A stretch of 53,468 nt of DNA from Peribacillus cavernae (GTDB taxonomy: Bacteria; Bacillota; Bacilli; Bacillales; DSM-1321). The number at the start of each line of letters is the position of its first letter. The first letter of the stretch is position 1. The position numbers were made by a program, and so were the translations under genes. The stretch spans positions 1-53,468 of the forward strand of contig NZ_RYZZ01000045.1 of NCBI RefSeq assembly GCF_003989135.1, written 5' to 3'. Below the pieces are notes generated by a model. The model was not told where the DNA came from, made no database searches, and saw only the letters and a list, made by a program, of their open reading frames with translations. This document shows positions 45,876 through 53,468 of this stretch, piece after piece.

Positions 45876-45962
45876 TTAATCAATAATGCCGGAATTGGCT
45901 ATTTTGGTGCGTTTGATACACTCACAGAACGGGAAGTTAAAGAAATGATTGATACTAATGTT
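45876..45962 (+). pseudogene. Fragment of a short-chain dehydrogenase gene
   Basis: In one plus-strand frame the bases encode LINNAGIGYFGAFDTLTERE then VKEMIDTNV, the NNAG core of an SDR enzyme. No flanking SDR sequence is present on either side. It lies between yfhH and recX, antisense to both. Confidence 0.6.
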
Positions 45963-45995
45963 ATCGAGAAGAGAAACAAATCATTATTGAATCCG

Positions 45996-46808
45996 TTAAC
46001 TAAGCTCCTTTTTTTCTGCTAAATACCGTTCAATCGAGTCGATTGGGAATCCTTTGCGGAACAGGGCTTGCTTCATTCTTTGCTCATACTCAAAGCCTGT
46101 GTATTTTTGCAGCCGGCGATGGGCTTTTTCAGCTTGATGGCATAGCGAATACCATTCTTCATCATCGCCTTTTTCAAGGCTAACGTTTTGCAAGGATTCT
46201 GTGATTGCTTCCATGGAAAACCCTTTTCGAAGCAATGTTTGTTCCAGCTTTTGCTTCAGGGCGCGTTCAGAGATACCTTTTTCTTTCGCAATTGACTTTT
46301 CGGCAAGCTTTCGGGCGTGTTCTTCTTGAATTTCAAACGGATACTGAAGCAAGGCCTGCTCAATGATTTTTTCGTTAATGCCTTTTTCTTTCAGCTCAAG
46401 CTTTATCGTTAACGGTCCTTTATTGCCGCCGTTAATTTGTGTTCTGACGAATGCCTGTGCAAACGCCAAGTCATCCAGGTATTTATAATTATACAGCTTA
46501 TAAACAGCTTCCTGGATAATCGGATCATCGATTTCTTTTTTCTTTAAATAGGAACGGATCTCTAATTCCGATCTCATTCGGTGTGATAAATAATTCAAGG
46601 CGTACGTAAAGGCTTTTTGGATGTCATCATAATATTGAATATCAGCAAGGTCAAATTCGTCAATATCTTTTCCTTTTTTCAGATTAAACTTCAAAAGGAC
46701 TTCTTCATCCACGCTAAAGGCATATTTTTCACCTTTGCCATCATCTATATAAATGTTATAACGATCTTTTCGTTTTTTTTGGCTCGTTACTTTTGTAATT
46801 TGCGGCAT
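45996..46808 (-). CDS. recX: RecX, regulator of RecA
   Basis: 270 residues, all helical repeats. ALNYLSHRMRSELEIRSYLKKKEI, YLDDLAFAQAFVRTQINGGNKGP and GISERALKQKLEQTLLRKGF match RecX family repeats. It modulates RecA filaments. Start ATG 46808 after AGGGGTG; MPQITKVTSQK is the usual start. Confidence 0.92.
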   Translation of the reverse strand: MPQITKVTSQKKRKDRYNIYIDDGKGEKYAFSVDEEVLLKFNLKKGKDIDEFDLADIQYYDDIQKAFTYALNYLSHRMRSELEIRSYLKKKEIDDPIIQEAVYKLYNYKYLDDLAFAQAFVRTQINGGNKGPLTIKLELKEKGINEKIIEQALLQYPFEIQEEHARKLAEKSIAKEKGISERALKQKLEQTLLRKGFSMEAITESLQNVSLEKGDDEEWYSLCHQAEKAHRRLQKYTGFEYEQRMKQALFRKGFPIDSIERYLAEKKELS

Positions 46809-46891
46809 AAAATCACCCCTGATATTAATGTAACACATCCCAAAGGATGTTTTATGTGTAAAAGACAGAAATTTTTCAAGGAGGTATATTC

Positions 46892-47806
46892 ATGAAAATT
46901 GCGATTGCCGGGGGCAGCGGGTTTATCGGAACGGCGTTAACCGAAGAACTTCTCAAAGAAAAGCACGAGATATGCATCCTGACTAGGAACCCTGATAAAT
47001 ATGTATCGCATGAACAAGTCCGCTACGTTCAGTGGTTGTCCAATGGAGCTTCCCCCGAAGAAGAACTGGAAGGGATAGATGTTTTTATCAACCTGGCCGG
47101 GGAATCCCTGAATAGTGGACGCTGGACTGCTGAAAGGAAGAGAAGAATCGTCGAAAGCCGTATACAATCATCAAAAGAGATGACACGAATTCTTTCACAG
47201 CTTCTTAAAAAGCCGGAAACCGTAATAAATGCCAGTGCCATTGGCTATTACGGCAATTCAGAAGTAATTACATATACAGAGGATACCCGCTCAGAAGGGG
47301 ATGATTTCCTGGCCAACACGGTTAAAATTTGGGAAAAAGAGGCCATGAAAGCAGGTTCCTACACGTCAAGGCTTGTGTTAACCCGCTTTGGTGTCATACT
47401 GGGTAGAAAAGATGGGGCATTGCCAAGCATCGTCCTTCCCTACAAGCTATTTGCAGGCGGAAGGATCGGTAGCGGTCGGCAATGGGTGTCCTGGATTCAT
47501 ATTCAAGATGTCACACAAGCCATCATTTTCTGTATGAAGCATAAAGAAATCAGGGGACCGGTGAACTTTACCGCTCCTCACACGAAACAAATGAACGATT
47601 TTGGTCAATCAGTAGGAGCAGTTTTACACAAGCCTCATTGGTTTCCAGTGCCAGCATTTTTACTGAAAAGGTTACTCGGGGAAATGAGCGTCCTAGTTTT
47701 AGAAGGACAGAAAGTACTTCCTGAAAAGCTGCTGAATCATCAATATCCATTTATCTACCCTGATTTGGCGCCCGCCCTGAAGGATCTGCTAACGGACCGG
47801 CGTTGA
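46892..47806 (+). CDS. yfhF: YfhF, TIGR01777 NAD-dependent epimerase-like protein
   Basis: 304 residues. Extended SDR fold: IAGGSGFIGTAL (residues 4-15), NLAGESLNSGRWTAERKRRIVESR and NASAIGYYG, then the C-terminal DUF1731-like segment (VPAFLLKRLLGEMSVLVLEGQKVLPEKL). Substrate unknown. AAGGAGG precedes the ATG. Matches B. subtilis YfhF in length and place. Confidence 0.93.
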   Translation: MKIAIAGGSGFIGTALTEELLKEKHEICILTRNPDKYVSHEQVRYVQWLSNGASPEEELEGIDVFINLAGESLNSGRWTAERKRRIVESRIQSSKEMTRILSQLLKKPETVINASAIGYYGNSEVITYTEDTRSEGDDFLANTVKIWEKEAMKAGSYTSRLVLTRFGVILGRKDGALPSIVLPYKLFAGGRIGSGRQWVSWIHIQDVTQAIIFCMKHKEIRGPVNFTAPHTKQMNDFGQSVGAVLHKPHWFPVPAFLLKRLLGEMSVLVLEGQKVLPEKLLNHQYPFIYPDLAPALKDLLTDRR

Positions 47807-47954
47807 ACGTTACTTTTTGACTGAGAGGTATGTAAAATGTACGCCTTTTTCGTCTTTAAAAGCAGCCAACCGACCTGAAAAAGCATAATCAATGTATGGA
47901 TTTACGCGGTGGGGAAAAAATGGGTATATACTTTCCTTAAGGAGATGATAAGCG

Positions 47955-48080
47955 ATGGATCAAAAGAGAAAAGAAAAAATGAAGAATACACTGTCAAGCA
48001 CGCAGGCAGTCCTTTATGCCCGCGAATTTAAAAACGCCGACCGTGCCGGTGGATTTACAGAAAAAAAAGGAAGACACTAA
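47955..48080 (+). CDS. yfhE: YfhE family small protein
   Basis: 41 residues: MDQKRKEKMKNTLSSTQAVL then YAREFKNADRAGGFTEKKGRH. The NTLS-TQ-V-Y--EFK-ADRAGG pattern is that of YfhE. AGGAGATGATA lies 8 nt before the ATG. Basic, no membrane segment. Easily missed by size filters. Function unknown. Confidence 0.82.
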   Translation: MDQKRKEKMKNTLSSTQAVLYAREFKNADRAGGFTEKKGRH

Positions 48081-48185
48081 AATGCTGCCCTCCATACATA
48101 TTACCGATTCCTTCTGCAGAAAATATAACGGTAATGGCTAAAGCTTCGGGGTCATTCCGAATTATTTCTTGAGGAGGCTGCTAAT

Positions 48186-48377
48186 ATGGGTAGAAATAAT
48201 ATTCACCATAATCGGGATAAGAATAAACAAACACTGCCACAGGTGCCGAAGAACTTAAAAAGCGACGGACTGGATGTTGAATATTCCAATGAGCTTGCGG
48301 ATCATAATGATCTAGAGTCGCAAGTACGTTCTGACGCAGCTGATCAACGCGCAAGAAATAGACAAAAAAGCAAATAA
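48186..48377 (+). CDS. yfhD: YfhD family small protein
   Basis: 63 residues, the length of B. subtilis YfhD. MGRNNIHHNRDKNKQTLPQVP and YSNELADHNDLESQVRSDAADQRA match the family; highly charged, probably disordered. GAGGAGG before the ATG. Same order yfhF-yfhE-yfhD as in B. subtilis. Function unknown, possibly spore-related by the company it keeps. Confidence 0.88.
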   Translation: MGRNNIHHNRDKNKQTLPQVPKNLKSDGLDVEYSNELADHNDLESQVRSDAADQRARNRQKSK

Positions 48378-48380
48378 CGT

Positions 48381-48415
48381 AAAAACAGGGAGGATCTCTT
48401 CCCTGTTTTTCTTTT
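48381..48415 (+). terminator. yfhD terminator
   Basis: AAAAACAGGGA / TCCCTGTTTTT with an 8-nt loop and more T after. A run on the left allows leftward use as well. Confidence 0.88.
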
Positions 48416-48420
48416 TGACA

Positions 48421-48601
48421 AATGGATAAAGTTATCAACACGCGTGTGGATAACGTGGATATCTTTTGGAAAGCTTGTAGTCATACCATTTGAAAAAATC
48501 ATTTTATCCCCACATTATCCACAAAAGCTATGGATAACATTGTGGATAATGTGGGTAAGTTGATGTATCCTCATGGTAGCGCTAGTTATGGTTGTGGATA
48601 G
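48421..48601. promoter_or_regulatory. DnaA-box cluster
   Basis: Perfect boxes TTATCCACA at 48515-48523 (plus), 48445-48453 and 48541-48549 (minus). Single-mismatch boxes at 48432-48440, 48504-48512, 48529-48537, 48550-48558 and 48593-48601; weaker ones at 48421 and 48454. Both orientations are mixed. No gene spans 48378-48581. B. subtilis has several intergenic DnaA-box clusters that titrate DnaA; no dnaA/dnaN or AT-rich unwinding region is present here, so this is not the origin. Confidence 0.85.
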
Positions 48602-50147
48602 CGTCTTCCAGCTGCTTACGGAGGATAAACTTTTGAATTTTGCCGCTCGCATTTCTAGGCAGTTCATTGCAGAACATATACTTTCTAGGACGTTTATAAT
48701 TTGCAAGCGTCCTGCTGTTTTTACACCACTCCTCCAATTCTTCTTCGGATAAGGAAGAGTCTTTGGCTACGACAAAGGCTGTTACAGTTTCACCCCAACG
48801 ATCGTCGGGCTGGCCGAGAACAGCACAATCAAGAACTCCTGCATGCTCATAAAGAGTGTCCTCAACCTCTCTTGGATAAACGTTCTCTCCCCCGCTGATA
48901 ATCATGTCATCTACGCGGTCCTTGACCCACAGATAACCTTCTTCATCCAGATAGCCAATATCCCCTGAATGGTACCACCCCTTGTACAGAGCTTTTTCGT
49001 TGGCTTCTTCACGCCCGAAGTAGCCGCTCATCATACATGGACCTTTAACGAGGATTTCGCCGTTTTCCCCTGGCGGCATGACATCATCCGGATCAGATGG
49101 TCCGTCTTCTTTAGGGCGTGCGATAATAATTTCATGGTTTAGGCAGGCTTGGCCTGCGGAGCCAGCCTTCCTTATTTGATCTTCTTCAGAAAGCAACGTG
49201 ATTGCTGGACCCATCTCCGTCATCCCGTAAGCTTGAACAAGTTCAATCCCCAGTTTTTCCCGGCATGCTTTTACTAGTGTTGGCGCCATCGGGGCAGCAC
49301 CATATAATCCGAGCTTTAGACTTTTTGTATTATATTCATCCAGATTTTCCTGCAGGAGCATATTCCACATTGTCGGAGCGGCAAAAAACTTGGTAACCCT
49401 TTCTTCTTCAACTAATTGTAAGACTTTCTTAGGATCAAATTGGTGGAGAATGATACTTTTTGCACCTACGTGAACGCGTGGAAGGAAAGTACAGTGCAGT
49501 TCGGCACAGTGGAACATCGGAGCTGTGATTAACCCGATATCATCACTGTTAAAGCTGCAGCCATTAATCAAAATCATGCTTTGTTCAACCATGTCACGTT
49601 GCCTATGAAGAACCCCTTTTGGTCTTCCGGTAGTCCCGCTTGTATACATGATTGCATAAAGATCTGTTTCTTTTATGTCATCAGTCAATTCAGCTTGAGG
49701 CGCATTAGCCACTTTTTCATGATAGTTTGCCGCATAGGAAGGAGTGTTTTCATCAATGAACCAGAATGCCACTTCGGGAAAGCGTTTTTCAATGTCTGCA
49801 ATGGTAGTCTCAAGCGCCTCTTCAAACAGGACAACCTTTGGTTTTGCATCACTCAAAATAAAGCTGAGCTCCTCTTCCATAAGACGGAAATTGATCGGGT
49901 TGAAAACAGCTCCGATTTTGGCACAGGCAAAAAAGGCGGTCGCCAGTTCTTCATTGTTATAAAGATACGTGGAAACACGGTCGCCTTTTTTAACGCCATC
50001 GGCCAACAGGGCATTAGCCAGAGAGTTTACCCGATGACTCCATTCCTGATACGTATAGCGCACTTTTCTTCGCTCATCATAAAGTGCTTCTTTGTTGGGG
50101 AATTTTTTTACCGTCAAATCAAAGATCTTGCCAATTGTTGTTGACAT
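48582..50147 (-). CDS. Fatty acyl-CoA ligase (ANL superfamily)
   Basis: 521 residues. AMP-binding motif YTSGTTGRPKGVLH, QAYGMTEMGP, GWYHSGDIGYLDEEGYLWVKDR and the C-terminal catalytic Lys in NASGKIQKF. Activates a carboxylic acid to its CoA thioester through an acyl-adenylate. Last gene of the SDR-dehydrogenase-thiolase-ligase operon, 24 nt after thiolase; a medium or branched chain acid is possible but cannot be told from sequence. Confidence 0.92.
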   Translation of the reverse strand: MSTTIGKIFDLTVKKFPNKEALYDERRKVRYTYQEWSHRVNSLANALLADGVKKGDRVSTYLYNNEELATAFFACAKIGAVFNPINFRLMEEELSFILSDAKPKVVLFEEALETTIADIEKRFPEVAFWFIDENTPSYAANYHEKVANAPQAELTDDIKETDLYAIMYTSGTTGRPKGVLHRQRDMVEQSMILINGCSFNSDDIGLITAPMFHCAELHCTFLPRVHVGAKSIILHQFDPKKVLQLVEEERVTKFFAAPTMWNMLLQENLDEYNTKSLKLGLYGAAPMAPTLVKACREKLGIELVQAYGMTEMGPAITLLSEEDQIRKAGSAGQACLNHEIIIARPKEDGPSDPDDVMPPGENGEILVKGPCMMSGYFGREEANEKALYKGWYHSGDIGYLDEEGYLWVKDRVDDMIISGGENVYPREVEDTLYEHAGVLDCAVLGQPDDRWGETVTAFVVAKDSSLSEEELEEWCKNSRTLANYKRPRKYMFCNELPRNASGKIQKFILRKQLEDAIHNHN

Positions 50148-50171
50148 CCTGGTTCCCTCCCTGACTCTTCC

Positions 50172-51326
50172 TCATTTTAATAGACGTTCAATAATGGTCG
50201 CATTGGCCATGCCGTGGCCTTCGCACATTGTTTGCAGGCCGTATCGTCCGCCAGTTCGCTCCAATTCGTGCATCATTGTAACCATCAACCTCGCTCCGCT
50301 GCCGCCCAGTGGATGTCCAAGCGCGATCGCCCCGCCATTCGGATTGAGTTTCTTCTGGTTTGCCCCCGTTTCTTTCAGCCAGGCAAGGGCTACTGGAGCA
50401 AACGCCTCATTCACTTCAAAAACGTCAATGTCATCAATGGATAGTCCTGATTTCTTAAGTGCTTTTTCTGTAGCCGGGATTGGCCCAGTTAGCATCAAGG
50501 TTGGATCTGAGCCGACGACAACCCTTGTATGCACACGGAAACGCGGTTTCAAGCCAAGCTCTTCTGCTTTGTTTCGTTCCATCAAAAGAAGGGCAGCTGC
50601 ACCATCGCTGATCTGGCTTGAATTTCCGGCATGAATCAAGCCATCTTCTTTAAAAACCGTTTTAAGCCCGCCCAGTACTTCCAGAGATGTCTCTTTCCTT
50701 GGTCCTGAGTCTTCGCGGATTTCGGCATTGCTTCCATCCGCAAGTGTTCCTGTCACGGGGATTATTTCACGGTCAAAAAACCCTTCGGCTTGCGCACGCA
50801 ATGCTTTTTGATGGCTTTCGAGAGCAAATTGATCGCACTCTTCCCTGGTGATACCATACTTCTCAGCAATTCGTTCTGCGGACAAACCCTGATGGATCAT
50901 TTCATAGCGCTCTGTTAATTTTTCGCTCAATCCTGATCCTTGATAGTTGGAACCGATCGGAACGCGGGACATGTTTTCCACTCCGCCAGCCACGACAACA
51001 TCCATATCTCCTGACAGAATTGCCTGTGCGGCAAAATGTACCGCCTGCTGGCTTGAACCGCATTGGCGGTCAATGGTCGTTCCTGGGACTTCAATCGGGT
51101 ATCCGGCAATCAAGGCTGCCACCCTTGCAATATCCCCAGCCTGCTCACCGACCTGGCTGACACAGCCCAAAATCACATCATCGATAATTTCCGGCTTGAT
51201 CCCGGTACGGTTCACTAATTCTTTTAAAACCTCTGCCGCCAAATCATCAGGACGGATGTCTTTAAGTGCCCCATTCTTTCTGCCAACTGGTGTACGGATT
51301 CCTTCAACAATGACTACTTCACGCAT
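50172..51326 (-). CDS. Acetyl-CoA C-acyltransferase (thiolase)
   Basis: 384 residues. Nucleophile in DRQCGSSQQAV (C89), NPNGGAIALGHPLGGSGAR with the His, and CEGHGMANATI with the second Cys. Degradative thiolase type. The start is ATG 51326 after AAAGGAAG; the frame open to 51374 overlaps the dehydrogenase gene. 25 nt after it. Confidence 0.93.
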   Translation of the reverse strand: MREVVIVEGIRTPVGRKNGALKDIRPDDLAAEVLKELVNRTGIKPEIIDDVILGCVSQVGEQAGDIARVAALIAGYPIEVPGTTIDRQCGSSQQAVHFAAQAILSGDMDVVVAGGVENMSRVPIGSNYQGSGLSEKLTERYEMIHQGLSAERIAEKYGITREECDQFALESHQKALRAQAEGFFDREIIPVTGTLADGSNAEIREDSGPRKETSLEVLGGLKTVFKEDGLIHAGNSSQISDGAAALLLMERNKAEELGLKPRFRVHTRVVVGSDPTLMLTGPIPATEKALKKSGLSIDDIDVFEVNEAFAPVALAWLKETGANQKKLNPNGGAIALGHPLGGSGARLMVTMMHELERTGGRYGLQTMCEGHGMANATIIERLLK

Positions 51327-51351
51327 ATTATCTTCCTTTCTGAAATCTAAT

Positions 51352-52497
51352 TTATAATCCCAGGTTTTTCGCAATGATTGTCTTCATTATTTCATTTGTG
51401 CCCGCATAAATGCTGGCAACAGGGATATCGCGGTACCTTCTTGCAATCTTGTATTCTTCCATATAGCCATAGCCGCCATGAAGCTGCATGCATTGCGTCG
51501 CAAGCTCCCTTGCCATTTCGGTCAGCTTCCACTTGGCCATGGAAACCTTAGTCACGATATCTTCACCGGAAATGTGGCTGGCAACCAACTGATCCAGAAA
51601 AGTCCTCCCCATCTCGATTTCCGTGGCCATCTCGGCAATTTTGAACTGGGTATTTTGGAATTTCCCTATTTGCTTACCGAATGCTTCCCTTGTTTTTACA
51701 TACTCAAGCGTCATTTCGAACATATCTTCTGCAGCCACCTGCGCGGCAATCGCGACAACCAAACGCTCCTGCTGCAGCTTCTCCATCAGATAGGAAAAAC
51801 CTTTCCCTTCTTCGCCAAGCAAATTCTCCTTAGGCACACGACAGTCCTCGAAGATCAACTCGGCTGTATCCTGACAATGCAAGCCGACCTTATTCAGTTT
51901 CCGGCCTCTCGAAAAACCGGGAGTATCCCTTTCGATGACAAGCAGGCTTACTCCTTTATGCTTCGGTTCGGCATGGGGATCTGTTTTACAGGCGACAACG
52001 ATTAAATCGGATTGGATTCCATTTGTGATAAACGTTTTTTGTCCATTTACAAGATAGTGGTCATCTTCAAGAATTGCAGTCGCCTTTATATTGGCCAGGT
52101 CTGAACCAGTGCCGGGCTCTGTCATGGCAATCGCGGTGATGATTTCGCCTGTCGCGCACTTAGGCAGCCACCTCTGCTTTTGCTTCTCCGTACCATATGC
52201 ACTAATATAGGGTACAACAATGTCGCTGTGAAGACCTACACCGACAAGCCCTGTACCTACACGCTCCAACTCTTCATTAATGACAACTGAAAAGCCCCAA
52301 TCGACTCCTGCACCGCCATATTTTTCATCCAGATCGGGGCATAAAAATCCCTGTTCGCCAAGCTTCTCCCAGAAAGAACGCGGGATCATACGGTCCTCCT
52401 CCCACTGTTCATAATAAGGATAAGCTTCTTTGTCGAGGAATTTTCGCAATGATTTACGGAACATGTCATGCTCTTCAGTTAGATACAGATGGTTCAT
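51352..52497 (-). CDS. Acyl-CoA dehydrogenase
   Basis: 381 residues, three-domain ACAD fold. AMTEPGTGSDLANIKATA binds FAD/substrate, QNTQFKIAEMATEIE, MQLHGGYGYMEEYKIARRYRD and the catalytic base Glu in IYAGTNEIMK. First oxidation of beta-oxidation, passing electrons to ETF. GAGGAGAG precedes the ATG. Confidence 0.94.
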   Translation of the reverse strand: MNHLYLTEEHDMFRKSLRKFLDKEAYPYYEQWEEDRMIPRSFWEKLGEQGFLCPDLDEKYGGAGVDWGFSVVINEELERVGTGLVGVGLHSDIVVPYISAYGTEKQKQRWLPKCATGEIITAIAMTEPGTGSDLANIKATAILEDDHYLVNGQKTFITNGIQSDLIVVACKTDPHAEPKHKGVSLLVIERDTPGFSRGRKLNKVGLHCQDTAELIFEDCRVPKENLLGEEGKGFSYLMEKLQQERLVVAIAAQVAAEDMFEMTLEYVKTREAFGKQIGKFQNTQFKIAEMATEIEMGRTFLDQLVASHISGEDIVTKVSMAKWKLTEMARELATQCMQLHGGYGYMEEYKIARRYRDIPVASIYAGTNEIMKTIIAKNLGL

Positions 52498-52533
52498 GGA
52501 CTCTCCTCATCTCCGGATTGATTTTCTGCCGCC

Positions 52534-53301
52534 TTATTTCGGCTGCATTCTGATTGCGCCATCGAGGCGGATGGTTTCACCATTCAGCATCGGGTTTTCA
52601 ATAATGCTTTCCACCAATTTTGCGTATTCTTCAGGCAATCCAAGCCGTGAGGGGAACGGGACAGTTTTCCCGAGCGAAACCCGCGCTTCTTCAGGCAAAG
52701 TATCAAACATCGGCGTATGAAATAGTCCCGGTGCGATAGACATGACCCTGATGCCGCTTGATGCAAGTTCCCTGGCAATCGGCAGCGTCATCCCAACAAT
52801 GCCTCCCTTTGAAGCACTGTACGCAGCCTGCCCGATTTGTCCCTCGAAAGCGGCTACAGACGCCGTATTTATAATCACCCCTCTTTCACCGGTTTGATTT
52901 TCTTCGTTATGTACCATTTTTTCGGCAGCCAGGCGGATGACGTTAAAACTACCTATTAAGTTAATCGATATTACTTTAGAAAAGGAGTCCAATTCATGGG
53001 GTCCTTTTCTGCTCAACACTTTTTTTGCGATCGCTACTCCGGCACAATTCACAACTGCATTAATAAAACCAAATGATTCAATGGCCTGATTCAGCGACCT
53101 CCAGACATCTTCCTCTTTTGTAACGTCAGTCTTTACGAACAAGGCGGACTCTCCCAAATCATCTTGCAAACGCTTACCTTTTTCTTCAGAAGTGTCCAAT
53201 ATTACTGCTTTTCCACCCTTGTCTGTAATATTTCTAACAGTTGCCTCCCCAAGCCCCGAAGCACCGCCAGTAACTATAGCAATAGCATTTGAAATATTCA
53301 T
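52534..53301 (-). CDS. SDR 3-hydroxyacyl-CoA dehydrogenase-like (type 2)
   Basis: 255 residues. [48 protein letters not shown] with Ser-Tyr-Lys, and [12 protein letters not shown]. The pattern follows HSD17B10-like 3-hydroxyacyl-CoA dehydrogenases. First gene of the operon; it would give the 3-ketoacyl-CoA for the thiolase. GGGGGAGG precedes the ATG. No enoyl-CoA hydratase is in the operon. Confidence 0.88.
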   Translation of the reverse strand: MNISNAIAIVTGGASGLGEATVRNITDKGGKAVILDTSEEKGKRLQDDLGESALFVKTDVTKEEDVWRSLNQAIESFGFINAVVNCAGVAIAKKVLSRKGPHELDSFSKVISINLIGSFNVIRLAAEKMVHNEENQTGERGVIINTASVAAFEGQIGQAAYSASKGGIVGMTLPIARELASSGIRVMSIAPGLFHTPMFDTLPEEARVSLGKTVPFPSRLGLPEEYAKLVESIIENPMLNGETIRLDGAIRMQPK

Positions 53302-53364
53302 GCATAACCTCCCCCGTTTTCGTTCTCTCTGATGCTATCTTTCTAAATCTTCCGAATATACCTT

Positions 53365-53393
53365 ATTATAGCAGGGAAAAGGATATTTTTAAA
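53365..53393 (-). promoter_or_regulatory. Promoter of the beta-oxidation operon
   Basis: Minus strand TTTAAA (53388-53393), 17-nt spacer, TATAAT (53365-53370). No clear FadR operator is seen nearby. Confidence 0.55.
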
Positions 53394-53448
53394 ATTTATA
53401 ATAAAGATTTTTTAGGGAGAACCTCAATATCAAAATAGTAGAGTAGGA

Positions 53449-53466
53449 CGAGGGCTTTCGCCCTCG
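53449..53466. other. Hairpin at the right window edge
   Basis: CGAGGGC, loop TTTC, GCCCTCG; 7 perfect bp. On the minus strand the loop is GAAA, a stable tetraloop. It may belong to the end of a gene or RNA lying beyond the window. Confidence 0.4.
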
Positions 53467-53468
53467 GA

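Noticed and set aside
48421..48601. DnaA-box cluster as the chromosomal origin oriC
   Set aside because: No dnaA, dnaN, rpmH or gidA nearby and no AT-rich unwinding tract.
49581..50144. 187-codon plus-strand ORF inside the acyl-CoA ligase gene
   Set aside because: Antisense shadow of a conserved enzyme.
50092..50634. 180-codon plus-strand ORF across the ligase/thiolase junction
   Set aside because: Antisense to two conserved enzymes; Pro/Ser-rich shadow composition.

Overview
The window is a low-to-moderate GC Firmicute chromosome segment, almost certainly Bacillaceae and close to the Bacillus/Mesobacillus/Cytobacillus group. Evidence: gamma-type SASP SspE, SspK, YfhD/YfhE/YfhH/YfhJ/YfhS family proteins, FabL, PerR, and a gene order that follows the B. 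subtilis ygxA-ygzB-perR-bcp-gsaB-ygaE-ygaD-ygaC-ygaB-sspE-fabL-yfhS-mutY-yfhP-yfhJ-sspK-yfhH-recX-yfhF-yfhE-yfhD block. The left edge starts in the first bases of a 16S rRNA on the minus strand, so positions 1-377 are the promoter and leader of a leftward rRNA operon.

Layout. 378-5045: ygxA, ygzB, perR (with a PerR-like box over its own promoter), an M29 aminopeptidase, bcp and a two-TM potassium channel. 5205-5417: tatA. 5739-10672: a Fur-boxed siderophore import set (binding lipoprotein, two FecCD permeases, ferredoxin-NADP reductase-like enzyme, ATPase). 10974-17112: gsaB and a stand-alone glutamate synthase large subunit. 17113-18084: a repeat-rich spacer with a very regular 52-bp tandem array. 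18085-19179: ygaE. 19600-23053: an EmrAB-type efflux operon with a flavodoxin-fold protein, whose MarR-like regulator seems reduced to a 19-codon stub next to an intact palindrome. 23224-25566: a Tat-exported PhoD with an unusual C-terminal extension.

25900-35509 is a self-contained short-chain ketone/hydroxy acid catabolic island: SCFA transporter, CoA transferase (scoAB), GntP-type permease, sigma-54 enhancer-binding activator (frameshifted), thiolase, 3-hydroxybutyryl-CoA dehydrogenase and divergent 3-hydroxybutyrate dehydrogenase. Two near-perfect -24/-12 promoters drive its two minus-strand operons, and two cre-like sites flank one of them. Together these genes would import 3-hydroxybutyrate/acetoacetate/short fatty acids and convert them to acetyl-CoA.

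35664-48377 returns to the conserved ygaD-yfhD block, interrupted between ygaB and sspE by an accessory insert with a zeta-toxin-like kinase pair and an IS200/IS605 remnant. 48421-48601 is a dense cluster of DnaA boxes. 48582-53301 is a four-gene beta-oxidation-type operon (SDR, acyl-CoA dehydrogenase, thiolase, acyl-CoA ligase). All calls are from reading the sequence and from recalled family knowledge; no database search was run.
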